Assembly (NCBI GenBank): GCA_012845835.1 | Contig: JABAKD010000023.1 | Span: 18,515,027 to 18,579,026 of the forward strand | Direction: 5' to 3' | Origin: Undaria pinnatifida | Taxonomy: Eukaryota; Sar; Phaeophyceae; Laminariales; Alariaceae | Length of the DNA stretch: 64,000 bases | Notes under the pieces: generated by a model | Told to the model about the DNA's origin: nothing | The model's input: only the letters and a program-made list of their open reading frames with translations | Database searches by the model: none | Shown here: positions 32,767 through 43,849 of the stretch, piece by piece | How the letters are laid out: each line of letters opens with the position of its first letter | Numbering within the stretch: position 1 is the stretch's first letter | Translations under genes and position numbers: made by a program

Positions 32767-35202
32767 GCAGCAACAGCCCGGCAGCCTGTGTTTTTTCCCT
32801 GAGTATCTTCGTACGTTTGTGATGAAGGCTCAGGTGACCTGGCTGTCAGCCCCCTCAGTCCGTGTTGTCGACTGGTCGTAGGGCAGTTGCCAGCGGAAGG
32901 TTGAAGCTGTGCCATGTTTTGGTACACTTGAAGACAACACAAGGTAAACTCCAAGTTGAGTAGCCCGAGACGGGTGCACCTTCGCGTTATCAGCCAACAA
33001 TAGGTACGATGATACCTATAAATCACTCCAAAAGCCTAGGTAACCTGTTTTATCTTATTGTCTTTTGTACAACTTGATGTAATTTGGCGGAAATCCGAAC
33101 GATACTTACCAAATACCGGAATTCCTGGCTCCATCAAATACTGAGACTTTTAAAGAAGGTGAGCCAGCATCCTTCTGCTTGAGGGGGACGCTGAGGGCGT
33201 CGCGCATAGGCCGGTGATAACAGCTACCATTATGTAGTTGTCGCGGTTTTCCATTATTCTGTGACTATGTATATGTGGAAAAGCAGCCGTTTGGAGTTGT
33301 AGTCGGCTGTGTCCGACATGCTACTTGAAACAGCCACAGAAAGCTACACCACCTCCCACTTTTGGAGTATATTTTGCAGGATATGTTGTGGTTATCAGTA
33401 TCATGTATCACATACACGTTTTTCTGCGACTGTTTTGGGGCAAGGGGTGCAGAGTTTCGACGCGTCTGGCAGCGTAGGTCACGTGCGTGTCACAGAAAGG
33501 TATGCATACGTATCTTATTGTTGTTTCACACGCGCAAGGCAACATCGTGCGAAAGTGTGCGTGGGTTTCGTTTCCAGACAAGTTACATCATGAACCTTTG
33601 GACATATCTCAGACTGCGATATCGTGTTGGTGTTCGCGCCTTGCTTGCCATACGAAATTACCATGCCTACCTCTACTCGCCAGGCGTATAGGTAGGTATT
33701 ATCACAAGTGACTGCTTCTCCGTCTTGATGGACCATAGCTATACCCCAGGGCGCCAGATCCCCCGTCATGTTGGGTTTCAAGTATTATACGCTTGGAAAA
33801 CGTTGGCAATGGGTAGGAACCGCTCGTGACGTTGGCAGCACTTTATCGGGGTTACTGCTGGGGCTCGATCCGGAAATGTTTAGAATCATGGCACTCAAGT
33901 TGGCATGGGTGGTAGGGTTGACTTGTTTGAAACCGGAAGCTGTTCCCGTATCACCGAAAACAATATTTGGGATACGGTGGATTGAGCTTGTTTGGGAAAC
34001 GAAACTGATTGATACTATTTTTGTATCAGGCATACTGTTGAGTCTATGGCATAAATGCATATGTCAACGAACGTTAATTATGGCCATCAGCCAGCACTGG
34101 GCGCTTCCTGCTTTTTTATCTACGCGAAGGATTCTCCTTTATAGAGCAACTGCGACCGGCTCGATGCGCTGTCTTGGGCTAGTTGTGCTGCCGTCGTCGT
34201 CTCGCTCTCAACAAGCATTTCCCGTGTGGAACGTTTGGGGTCGTACGTTTTCGTGTTGACTTTTCGCGGCTGCCAAGCTACCCCGATTTTGATGGAAGTC
34301 ATACTAAAGGTAAACGTCCTATTTAACTGTAACTTAATCCTCCCTGTACACAAATCGCCCGTTGTTGAAAACATTACTAGTTGAGGAGAGCCCGACGTAC
34401 CTCGTGAAAGTTGATATCCCCTTCGAAAAACATAGATGCGAAAACGACGAAGTGTATGGATTTGATAGAGAGTTAGTGCGGTAAATGTGGTGGGATGTGT
34501 AAGCTAAGATTTTCTCCCAGTTCTAACTGACATCAGTGTGCAACGTCTTGGATTAAGCACGTTTCGTGAGGGCTTAGGACACAAGCGGTGGTGGAAACGT
34601 GAACGGGAGGGTTGCCAATCATTCGAATACACCAATGCGATCATCCCAAACCCGGAGACGAAAACCGAATGCCCCGGTTTTCTGTGTCCATGTATTGACC
34701 CGTGCACGTCGCAGGGAATCTGTTCTGCATGTCTCTTGTGCTTGAAATTTGTCGGCATCGTTTTCTTAGCAATGCGGTGGCTACTGGATATTGCTTGACA
34801 TCATGCGACCTATTGCAGCTTGTGGAGTGTAACTGACTCCGAACGGCTCATTCAAAGAGTTGCATTTGCCCATGGTGTAGAGCCGCCCCTACTCTACAAT
34901 GAACAATTGATAACTCAGAAATCAAACTCGTCCTACTGCCCTCTGTAGTTGAAGTGAGACGGAGAAGGCAGTTGGAGCCGCGGAGCGTTGGGGCTATTTA
35001 ATGTTGGGCACCAATGCTGTCGCCGGGGACATCCAGATCAATCACGATGCTAGTAGCACGGTCATTGAAAACGTGACAGCGTCTCACCCGGCAGACGCCG
35101 ATGCTACGGCTGCAGCACCTCGCGATCGGCGAGGCTGATCAGCGCGTGTTTGGGCGTGAACAACTTGGACGATCATCCCCCCCCAAAAAAAAATTATTGA
35201 TG
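32767..35202. other. Anonymous DNA with possible coding fragments
   Basis: A plus 163-codon frame at 33768-34259 and an 86-codon, cysteine-containing frame at 34538-34798 are the longest. A 45-codon plus frame at 34999-35136 (MLGTNAVAGDIQINHDASST...) has coding-like composition. None is assigned. Confidence 0.35.
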
Positions 35203-35405
35203 AAAGGGGGGATTCCGTTTTCGCCGTTGGCGAGGAACTCGAGATATTGGTGGTCTTCAACATCAGTCGAACGAACCAGCACAATTTTTATGCTTACATG
35301 GTATCAATAGTCTATTGTTGGCGTGGTCACCATTTCCCTGCCTGATCATCAAAGCCAGACGTAATTCCGGCCATTTGCCCGTCTAAATATTCTAGAGCCG
35401 TACAG
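35203..35405 (+). repeat. Duplicated fragment 1 with conserved frame
   Basis: Shared with 36011-36210. In plus-strand translation it gives FAVGEELEILVVFNISRTNQ. Most differences from the other copy are conservative in this frame. It ends with a common CGTCT and AGAGCCGTA tail. Confidence 0.7.
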
Positions 35406-35863
35406 GGTCAACACAAAGTTTTTTGAAACAGACGAAATCGAAATCAGCGATGCGGTGTCGGGGTTTAAAAAATATTGGCACTTAAGTGGCACTGGCGATT
35501 ATGATATACTCTTGCCTACACTAGTGGTACGCCAGCGGGGCCGATATTCGCCCTAGACTCGTACGACAAACGGCCACCGGCCTGCCCAAAACACATAACT
35601 CCCGAACCCACTCATCGCCCAACTACCCATTCATCGCCCACACGAACCCATCCACCTACGTACCAACCCATTACCCACCCACGTACTGTTGCAAATATAT
35701 CAATGTATGCGTTCTAGTGCGCCAAAAAATCGTATGGGTTTACAATAGAACGCCATACTGGTACCAGGTGGTATCTGGTATATACCTGGTGTTGCTAACG
35801 CGGAATAAAAAACGTGCGAGTTTTAGTATGATATTGGTTTAAACGAAACAAAAGAAAAATCAG

Positions 35864-35925
35864 ACAGTGGGACTCGGAGCACCAACTTGAGGTTATTGAA
35901 CTGGGCTTTCTACCGATGAACCAAA
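35864..35925 (-). other. tRNA-like sequence, probable pseudogene or SINE head
   Basis: On the minus strand GGTTCATCGGTAGA resembles an A-box/D-arm. About 30 bases on, TGCTCCGAGTCCCAC resembles a B-box/T-arm with mismatches. No full cloverleaf with acceptor stem pairs was found. Confidence 0.2.
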
Positions 35926-36010
35926 GTAATAGGGGCGAATACCGGCCAACATGTAAAGGGTAGATGCCAAGAAGGAAAAAGACGTACACCCGCCCAAAAA
36001 ATATTTTCAA

Positions 36011-36210
36011 AAAGGGGGACTACACTTTTCGCCGTTGGCGAGGAACTCGAGGTAATGGTGGTTCTCAACATCAATCGAACGGCCCAGCACAAACTGCATG
36101 CTTCCATGGCAGTCTGTATTCCACATTATCTCTATCGCTCTGCTTGGCCATGAAGGTGAAAAGTAATTCCGGCCGTTTGCCCGTCTCCTCTAAACCATAT
36201 TAGAGCCGTA
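36011..36210 (+). repeat. Duplicated fragment 2 with conserved frame
   Basis: Second copy of 35203-35405, giving FAVGEELEVMVVLNINRTAQ in the same frame, then the common AGAGCCGTA tail. The two copies lie about 800 bp apart in the same orientation. Source gene unknown. Confidence 0.7.
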
Positions 36211-37370
36211 TAATATATCTAGACCCTATCATACGTATTTTTAGAGGGTTTGCATCAAGACATGACCCATACACGACCTGGTGTCGTCGTTGACGAAATG
36301 ACTGAAGGCGTACCGCTAGGCATCTCAAGGCCCTTACAGGCCGGGCTGGCCAATAATAGCTTATACACTCTTCCCGTGCTTTCGCAATCGTCTAATACAA
36401 TTGGGACTCCCATTTGGCAGTAGTGCTTCAGGGCCGGCAGCGCCTTTACCGGTGATGGAATTTTTGGAACCCGATTTTATTTCGTCCAGAAAGTTAATTT
36501 AAAAAACATTTCTCGTCAAATGCCAACACCAAAGTCTGTTCGAAAGTTCGATCGACAATGCCACTGGTACTCGGTGTGAATATTCCTTGAGGCATGGCCC
36601 CACGATCGATGCCCTTACTATCGCCTAAATTTATCTCCATCTCATGCGGTATGGCATGTATGTGATCTATAAACCTCATTTGAATTTCAGAATTTCAGGT
36701 CGTTCGAACATTCCAGCTCTTTGAAAACAGCCTAAATAGTAGACATGGAGGCAAGGTTGACATACAGCTGCTTTTTTTCGAGTATTAAGCTCTTTGTGTT
36801 GAACGTGCAGTCTAATACCTAACGATTCCTCAACGGTCCCTGAATCGGCATTATCTGCATGATCCCATCAAAAGCTTGGCACAGCCTGGGAAAACCTAGG
36901 GGCGAGACTGTACATCCACACGCAAGCAGCAGTATACCTACCCGCACCGCCTGCATAGAAATACGTAGTAGCAGTACAGTACACTGTAGTGTTCACCGTG
37001 GTTCAAGTACGAGGAGATCGTGCTGGGATAGTGCTGTACGTTTTGCACCCTGTCCCACTCCTCCGCTGTTCACCGCTATAGACTAATATATTATCGTTCG
37101 TTTATTGCCAAGTAAGGTGGCGCGCTCCAAAACTCAAGACATTCAATAGGTGTCCGTAACGGCATTCGGCGATCGGCGATTTATTTGAATCCCACATGAC
37201 GCAAGTACGCCGAACTACTTATTGTTTTGTCTTTTTTTTGAGAGGGCTCGGTTGGTACATCCCTGACCTCTCAAGATCCCCCACTTGGACACCACCTCTT
37301 TTGATTACTTGCAGAACGGTTGAGCTTTTATTTGATTTCTTCCTTCACCCTCATTTTTTTTAGTTGTAGT
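36211..37370. other. No gene recognised
   Basis: Short frames only. A GGCCGGGCTGGCC / GGGCCGGCAGCGCC pair near 36340-36445 was examined as possible transposon ends but lacks inverted symmetry and a target duplication. Confidence 0.5.
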
Positions 37371-38090
37371 TCGTATCATACCACGTCCCAGCTGAGCTCA
37401 GCGTGGCTCATCAGCTCAGCTCAGCTCAGCAGCGCACCGCAGCGCCGGCTCAGTAGCGCAGGGCCGTGCGATGCCGTGCGGTACCGTGCCCTGCCGTGCG
37501 ATGCGATACTGTGCGGTGCTGTGCCGCGCTGTGTGCTTAACTGTACTTACTCTTTCGTACAATCCCAGGTATCGTTCGAAGTATCATAATATGCCCAGTT
37601 CAGCATAGTACAGTAGCGCTAGCTCAGCAACGCGGACGTTTAGTGCCGTGCGTTGCTGTGCCCTGCCGTGCGATGCGGTGCTGTGCGGTGCTGTGCCGTG
37701 CTGCGTGCTGTGCTGTACTTACTCTTTCGTGCATGCTAGATCGCATTCGGTATCATCCAGCAGTATCGAGGTACACCAGATTAGGTTAGTACGTACTACA
37801 TTATTGAATCACATTAAATGCTCCCAGCTCATCGTCTCAGCTGTAGCTCAGCAGCGTGCAGCGCCGCGCCGTGTTGTGCCGTGCGGTGCAGAGCAGCACC
37901 GTTCGGTGCCGTGCCATGCCGTGCCATGCCGTGCGGTGCGGTACTGTGCCGTGCTGTGCGGCGACTTGACGTGCTGCGTGCTTTGCTGCACTTACTATTT
38001 TGTAATGCCAGGAATCATTCGAAGTACCATACCAGGTACCGGTACTACTACGCCAGGTTTATACGTATTACGTTGTTGATCATTCAAAAT
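37371..38090 (+). repeat. GTGC-rich tandem array (three units)
   Basis: Units of about 200-280 bp each start with AGCTCAGCAGCGC-like text, run into GTGCGGTGCTGTGCCGTGC, then TACTTACT.TTTCGT and GTACCAGGTACC-like text. They are related to the heads of the G-family repeats that follow. Confidence 0.82.
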
Positions 38091-38545
38091 GCACTCCCAG
38101 CTCTCAGCAGCGCAGCGCCGTGCGGTGCGGTGCCGTGTGGTGCCGTGCCTTTCCCGGCGGTGCGGTGGTATGCCATGCCGCGCCGTGATGTCTTTTTTAA
38201 CCATACATTGGTACTAGGCATCATGCGAAGTACCATGTACCAGGTACCGGTATGTGCGTGTATACTCTTCTTTTTGCTTTCTTCATTTGATCTTCTATCG
38301 GAGGTCGTCTAATTTTTTTTTTTTGAAAATTGCACCCGTGCTGCCGATCAGAACGTGACATCCACCAAGCACACAGCACCGCACCGCGCGATAAGCTGTG
38401 CACAAGCAGTGTTGGGATTGTATCAAATCTCTAGCTGCACCAAATTGCCTTTTCTTTCTGCCCCCTTCTGCCCCCTTCACGTTTAGTTGTATGCCTCCGT
38501 GCGCGAGCGTAGCGGGCGGCGTCAGCTGCCCGCGGTGGGGAGCCC
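38091..38545 (+). repeat. G-family repeat, full-length copy
   Basis: GTGC-rich head, ATCATGCGAAGTACCA, TTTTGCTTTCTTCATTTGAT, GATCAGAACGTGACAT and the GCGAGCGTAGCGGGCGGCGT end follow in order. An A/T run (38311-38326) separates two parts. Confidence 0.82.
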
Positions 38546-38569
38546 TTTCTATATCAATGTTAAATCACG

Positions 38570-39030
38570 AAAAATGCACTCCCAGCTCAGCTCAACTCAG
38601 CCCAACTGTTGGTCAGCAGCGCAGCGTAGCGCAGTGCGTGCCGGCGGTGCCGTGCGTAGCTCTGCGGTGCGGTACTGTGCTGTGCCGTGCTGCGCGGTGC
38701 TTTCTTTCGAACATACAGCAGTACCAGGTATCATGCGAAGTACCAGGTACCGGTATGTACGTGTGTACTCGTGTTTTTGCTTTCTTCATTTGATGTCCAC
38801 TCACGATCCTCTTCATGCTTTTTGCTTTTCGCAAAATACACCCGTGCTTCAGATCAGAACGTAACATCGCCAACAAGCGCAAAATACAACACAGAGCAAT
38901 CACACGAGTGGCATGATCAGACCGTTAGTTGCACCATATCATGGGGCTGTTCCTTCTGCCCCCTTCGCATTTAGTTGTCCTTGCGCGACTTAGCGGGCGG
39001 CGTCAGCTGCCCGTGAAGCGGAGCCCTTGT
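38570..39030 (+). repeat. G-family repeat, second full-length copy
   Basis: Same block order as 38091-38545. The two are in tandem and match by eye over most of about 450 bp. It ends at GAGCCCTT followed by GTA. Confidence 0.82.
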
Positions 39031-39239
39031 ACGTATACATACCGATATGAAGCTGCTGGTCGGACAGGCTTCCGTGCCTGCCGGCGGGTCTTTCATAGTT
39101 TTGTGGCCTGCCGGCGGGCCTGCTGTTGGGCCTTTCGCTATTTTTGGGCCATGATCTGCAAGTGTTTATCAGCTGTTGCCATTCGTTTATTCAGCAGCTG
39201 CTGCTTACAACGTCAGCGGATTTTAATCCAGACTTGGTA

Positions 39240-39640
39240 TCATAAACAGTGCTGACTTTTGCATCCACCGCCGCTATAGCACAGCATTGTCGCCGAAGTC
39301 TCCAACTCCACCGTTGTCCCCGCCGCGCCGCTGCCGCCCCTGCTGCTGCTGTTGGCGGCTCCTGCGTATGTTGCTAGAATTAAAAAAAAAATCCACTGTC
39401 TGCTGTCGTGACCTCGTCGAGCCAGTGTGTGTGCTCCTCCTGCTAGATGACTGCTGCTGTAGGCACTACTGCTGCTGTGCCGCAATTCCTTGCTGGGCCA
39501 TCGCCCGCCTCTGGTCCCGCCGCCGCCGCTGCTGCTGCTGTGTGCTGTTGGTGCTAGTGCTAGTGCTGCTGTCACTCCCTCCTGCACATGTTCCCAAAGT
39601 GTGATGCGTTTGTTATTGTGATCAGCTATGCTGTGCGTGG
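39240..39640. repeat. CTG/CCG triplet-rich stretch
   Basis: Many short CTG, GCC and GCT runs. A 141-codon minus frame (39240-39665) is S/A/G-rich and another minus frame is glutamine-rich. Triplet DNA opens frames by itself, so I make no gene call. It abuts the left end of hAT element 2. Confidence 0.6.
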
Positions 39641-39701
39641 ATCCAAAATGTGCAGGGCTTTTCACGGGTCAGGTCAAACCTCGGGTCGGGTCGGGTACCT
39701 C

Positions 39702-39822
39702 CTGACCCGACCCGACCCGACCCGACCCGACCCGACCCGACCCGACCCGACCCGACCCGACCCGACCCGACCCGACCCGACCCGACCCGACCCGAGCCGA
39801 GCCGAGCCGAGCCGACCCGACC
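39702..39822. repeat. (ACCCG)n array, subterminal in hAT 2
   Basis: About 20 near-perfect copies of ACCCG, with a few AGCCG variants at the right end. The complementary strand (GGGTC)n has closely spaced GGG runs and could form G-quadruplexes. Confidence 0.95.
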
Positions 39823-40189
39823 GGCGAGATACTGAAAACCTCCTGACCTGACCCGGCCCAACCCGCCACACTCCGGGTGACCCGCGAGGTGCGTGTTTCA
39901 TGCGGGTCGGGTCGGCTGGACCTGTGGTGTATTTCACGGGTCAAAGTCGAAAAGTCACGGGTCAAACATGTCTGGATATGTACCTTGGTCGGTTGGTTGT
40001 TCCTTGATCCCTCGTACTTTCCCCAGGATGTCGTGCTCTCCGTTTTTGTACCAGCATTGTTAGCAGCATTTTAGCAGCATTATTATGTAGTGTGCGCGCA
40101 AAAAATGATAAAGGGACCGCAACCCACGCATGGGCAACCAGCCACGCCTGTAGCGCTAGAACACCGGATCGACCCGACGAGCAAGCTAG

Positions 40190-40660
40190 TTATCTATGCA
40201 TTTTCCGGCCCCGGCAAGCAGCCTAGCTGAGCCGCCTCCGGCAGCAAGCCCACAACTGGGGCGGTTGATCTGTCAGCAGGCAGCGGCTGCGATCCGCGAG
40301 GATGCGTTGTCTTCTGCTGGTGCTTGCTGCTGGTGCTTGCTGGTGCTGTGCTGCTGCTGCTGCTGCGTCGACGACGGCCTCTCATGCTTTTTTAGGTTGG
40401 TTACATTTTATACTTGTATGATGATTGTCGAGGTAGCTGCTATTTGTATCTATGCAATGCAGTCTCCGGCCCCGGCAAGCAGGCTCGCTGAGCCGCCTCT
40501 GGCAGCGCTGGGGCGGTGGATCTGTCAGGGGCTACGATCCGCGAGGATCCGGGGTCTGCTGCTGGTGGTTGCTGCTGCCAATGCTGCTGCTGCTGCTTCG
40601 ACGACGACTGCCTATTGCCTCTTTATGTTTGCTTGCCTTTTTATGTTTGGTCACATCTCG
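40190..40660 (+). repeat. Direct duplication of about 255-bp period inside hAT 2
   Basis: CCGGCCCCGGCAAGCAG, GCTGAGCCGCCTC, GGGGCGGT and GATCTGTCAG and CGATCCGCGAGGAT occur twice in order, followed each time by a CTGCTG run. A 199-codon plus frame spans both copies. It is cysteine- and alanine-rich and unlikely to be a transposase. Confidence 0.85.
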
Positions 40661-41214
40661 TACTGGTGTGATGAAATTCTTACCAGATGTCCAATGTGTA
40701 CGTGTGCGTCGTACATGGGTTTTTATACTGCCATTTGTCGTCTTTATTGTTGCACCCCGCAATGCAGCAAGAGTTTGTCGCCTGGCTTGTTTTAGTGGAC
40801 TTGGATGGATTACTCCATGCCTGAATAGTACCTACGGCTTCATCCGACACGGGGATTCGCGTAGTAATACTCTATGCCTGGTACGAGAAGTTGCTGTCTG
40901 ACTGATGTTTCTGGACGCTATTATAACATACGGTCGGAGTATCGGACGAGGGAGGCTTTCATGCAGGAAGTGGCAAGTTTTGTATCATTTTCGGACCCGC
41001 GGGTCCGGCCCGCGAGGCGCCGGCCCGACAAGTACCCTCTGGCAGGCAACTGTAAATAGGCTTTACAAACGCGAATCCGCAGGCCCGATCCGCGGGTTCG
41101 ACCCGCGGGTGGGACCCGCGGGTCAGCCAAAAACAACCCGCGGGTCATGGCTCCACCCGCGAGTAACCCGTATCTCGCGGGTCATGACCCGACACGACCG
41201 GCGAGATTTCCAAT

Positions 41215-41400
41215 CGCCTTGAGCCGACCCGACCCGACCCGACCCGACTCGCGAGACCTTAAACGCCTTGACCCGACCCGACCCGACCCGCGAGATTTCA
41301 AAACGTCTTGACCCGACCCGACCCGACCCGTTGACCCGACCCGTTGACCCGACCCGACCCGTGCCATTTTAAAACACAATGACCCGACCCGACCCTACCC
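41215..41400. repeat. Right subterminal repeats of hAT 2
   Basis: Three to four units of about 50-60 bp: ACCCGACCCGACCCG, then CGCGAGATTTCAAAACGTC-like text and TTG. Comparable text (GGCGAGATACTGAAAACCTC) lies inside the left end near 39823. Such arrays in hAT elements are usually transposase-binding sites. Confidence 0.85.
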
Positions 41401-41548
41401 GCGACATTTTGAACCCCCCCTTTCCCGAGGGTCATGACCCGTGAGAAGCCCTGAAAATTTCATGTTTTTAATACTGAGTCCTATATGTTTATTCACACGG
41501 CCTGCGTACCGGTAGATAGATTTCTCTGTGGATTCTGTACCATACGAT

Positions 41549-41570
41549 TTTTTTTTTTTTTTTTTTTTGT
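41549..41570. repeat. Poly-T run
   Basis: About 20 T. It could be the A-tail of a minus-strand retroposon, but no target duplication was found. Confidence 0.5.
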
Positions 41571-41646
41571 GTGTACATATCTCACAAACAGAGCCAAATG
41601 GATACGGGAATGAATCCAGTCTTTTGGAGTCCGATGGAAGGTTTGT

Positions 41647-42093
41647 TTACATTTTTTCAATCGCAAACTCGAGAAGGGTGCTTGCTACACGAAAAGCGTT
41701 TCGATTATTTTTGTCACAAATGCAGACCAGGTGTACGATAGACACCACTGCGGCTGCTGCCAAACTCGCGTTACCGCCGCCGCCACCGCCACCGCCGCTG
41801 CTTCTGCAGCTGTATTGCTGTCGTACTGCTGTTGTTGCATTGCTCTCTCTTTTTGCTAAATTTATCGCAGCTGTTTTCAAGCTTGGACAATTTGCTGCGT
41901 GACGCCGAACGAGCATTTTTTTGTTCCATTGTTTTCTAGATTTTGGTTTGTTGTAATTCTGTGCTTTCACACGCATACTCGATGCTGCTGCCTCCATCGT
42001 CGATACCACCATTGCTGATACACCGAGACCATCTTTGAAGCCGACGAACATTCTCTGCACTTTTTTGTATACGATGTCTCCACTGAATCATAG
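41647..42093 (-). CDS. Hypothetical exon, unknown function
   Basis: A 137-codon minus frame from ATG 42058-42060, extendable in frame to about 42093 just after CAG, which could be an acceptor. The text has hydrophobic-helix-like and K/R-rich parts (KAQNYNKPKSRKQWNKKM), a glycine run from a CCG repeat, and a serine/alanine stretch, then HLVCICDKNNRNAFRVAS. No domain is recognised. The coding-like part outside the repeat is modest. Confidence 0.25.
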
Positions 42094-42245
42094 ATGGAAA
42101 TCATCAGCCTTGCGTCACCCCGCCTCCGACTTGATTTTACCACATTACCGCTGCTCTGCTGGGCATCTACACAAAGTTCGACATGATCACCACCGTAACA
42201 TCGGCATAATCTGGCACCACGCAAAGACGAGGAATTAAATGTATT

Positions 42246-42330
42246 CGTTGTGCGTTGTCGTCGTCGTTGTTTTGGATGTTGTTATTGTTGTTGTTGTGGA
42301 TGCTGTTGTTGTTGTTGTTATTATTCCATT
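42246..42330. repeat. GTT/GTC microsatellite
   Basis: Imperfect GTTGTT run with GTC and GAT interruptions; opens short T-rich or V-rich frames. Confidence 0.9.
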
Positions 42331-42789
42331 TTCCGTCCGACAATGTGCAGCGAAGGTGTCAACGGTAAAAACTATGGTGAAACAATCGAAAATCCAGACC
42401 ATGAAAAGTATATGCGCTAAATCATTAATCCAACAACCAACAACTACGAATACTAGATGTGCGTCCATGTCATCCTCACCCTATCCCCTCGAGCCACCAG
42501 ATCAGCACCAAGCTCCCCTCACTGAGCGCTTCCGAAGAAGCATCAAACGGTAATCCGCTGTCCAAATATAAGGCTGGTTTGTAACTGGTGCCGCATGTTT
42601 CAACGCTCAGAAGGTTGTGCGGTATTGCTGCCTGGTACTGCTGTCGGTCGTAGCAAGGAGAGATTCCCGCCGTCTCGTTCTGCCTGTAGCTCTGCCCTCG
42701 TCACTCCCTCTCCTCCAACACCACTATATTTACCATGCCACCTCCAACCGCAAGGGCCAAGCCCTCCCCCCGCTGCAAAACATTAAATT

Positions 42790-43335
42790 AATATTGGGGT
42801 TGGCGTTCGTTGGCAATGACGCTGTAAAACATGATAATCACTGCGTGAGCCAGGCATCCAGGGTACCGTTTTGTTTCTGTTTTTGTTTTTGGCGGTCACC
42901 AGGATGGTCATCGAGTATTTCATATTGTGCAGGGTGGAGAACCCTCTCTCCGCACAAGGGGAATGATCGCCTCACGTAGTGTGAATATGGTAAAGCACCC
43001 ACGAGGCAGCTACATAGTAATACCCACTGCTGTCTCTCGGGTGGGTTCACCAGAAAACAAAGCAACTCATTGGCGCTGTAATCCATACACAAGAAAGTAG
43101 GCACAAGGTGCCGAAGTCCGTCTTACTAGCGGTTCTTGGAAATATGCAGTTCACCCTTCATCCGACTCGCGGATTACCTCACGGCGCTTCGCGCTTGATG
43201 CAAGCAATATCTGCCTGGTTGATGAAAACCCGACGTGCTCCGTCCTAGCGTAGTAGGGATGCGAGGGTCAGTAGTCATACGACTGCGGCTATGCACAAAC
43301 GGAGAACCCCCCCCTTGCCCCCCCCCCCCCCCCCC
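42790..43335 (-). repeat. M repeat, copy 1, within U array
   Basis: Blocks: GGTTGGCGTTCGTTGGCAA, CGCACAAGGGGAATGATCGC, CACGAGGCAGCTACATAGTA, GACGAAGTCCGTCTTAC-like text, CGGCGCTTCGCGCTTGATGC, ending in a long C-run. It separates U units 1 and 2. Confidence 0.85.
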
Positions 43336-43849
43336 ATGTTTTCGAACAATCATCAGGCGACAATGTGGTGTCCAAATATGTGGCTGGTTTATAACTGCTG
43401 CGCGTGTTTTTCCACGTGCAAACGGTTATGCGGTATTGCTGCCTAGTACTGCTTTCAGCTGTAGCAAGGCAAGAGTTCTCGCCGTCTCGCTCTGCCTGTA
43501 GCTCTGTTCTCGCCACCCGCTCCCGCCAAAGACGACTGCTCCCACCCCTAACCATGCCACGCCAACCGCCTAGTTCTCTCCCCGTTACGCTTCCGAATAA
43601 GCATCAAACGGTTACCCGCTGTGCAAGTATATGTCTGGTTTATATGTGCTGCGCGTTTGTTTCAACGCGCAGACGGTTGTGCGGTATTGCTGCCTAGTAC
43701 TGCTCGGTCGTAGCAAGGAGAAAGTCCCCGCCCTCGTCGTATCTGTAGCTCTAGCCTCGTCACCCTTCGCCCCAAACACAACTGTTCCCACCTCTGACCA
43801 TGTCACCTCCAGCCGCAAGGGCCAATTCCCCCCCCGCCCCCCCCTCCGT

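Larger units (their letters stand above)
39653..41453. mobile_element. hAT-type DNA transposon 2, non-autonomous, 1801 bp
   Basis: Inverted ends CAGGGCTTTTCACGGGTCA (39653) and, from the right, CAGGGCTTCTCACGGGTCA differ at one of 19 bases. Flanks AAAATGTG (39645-39652) and AAAATTTC (41454-41461) agree at six of eight positions, consistent with a decayed 8-bp duplication. Both ends carry dense ACCCG subterminal repeats. No transposase frame is present. The interior contains a duplicated block (40190-40370 and 40450-40560) giving repeated PAPAS.LAEPP text on plus. Confidence 0.82.

Noticed and set aside
36330..36450. GGCCGGGCTGGCC / CAGGGCCGGCAG pair as hAT ends
   Set aside because: Both read in the same orientation and no 8-bp duplication flanks them.
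39702..39822. (ACCCG)n as a telomere or interstitial telomeric repeat
   Set aside because: It lies just inside transposon inverted ends and is matched by related subterminal repeats at the other end.
40196..40795. 199-codon plus frame as the hAT transposase
   Set aside because: It is C/A/L-rich from CTG repeats, consists of a duplicated block and has none of the hAT catalytic or dimerisation motifs.
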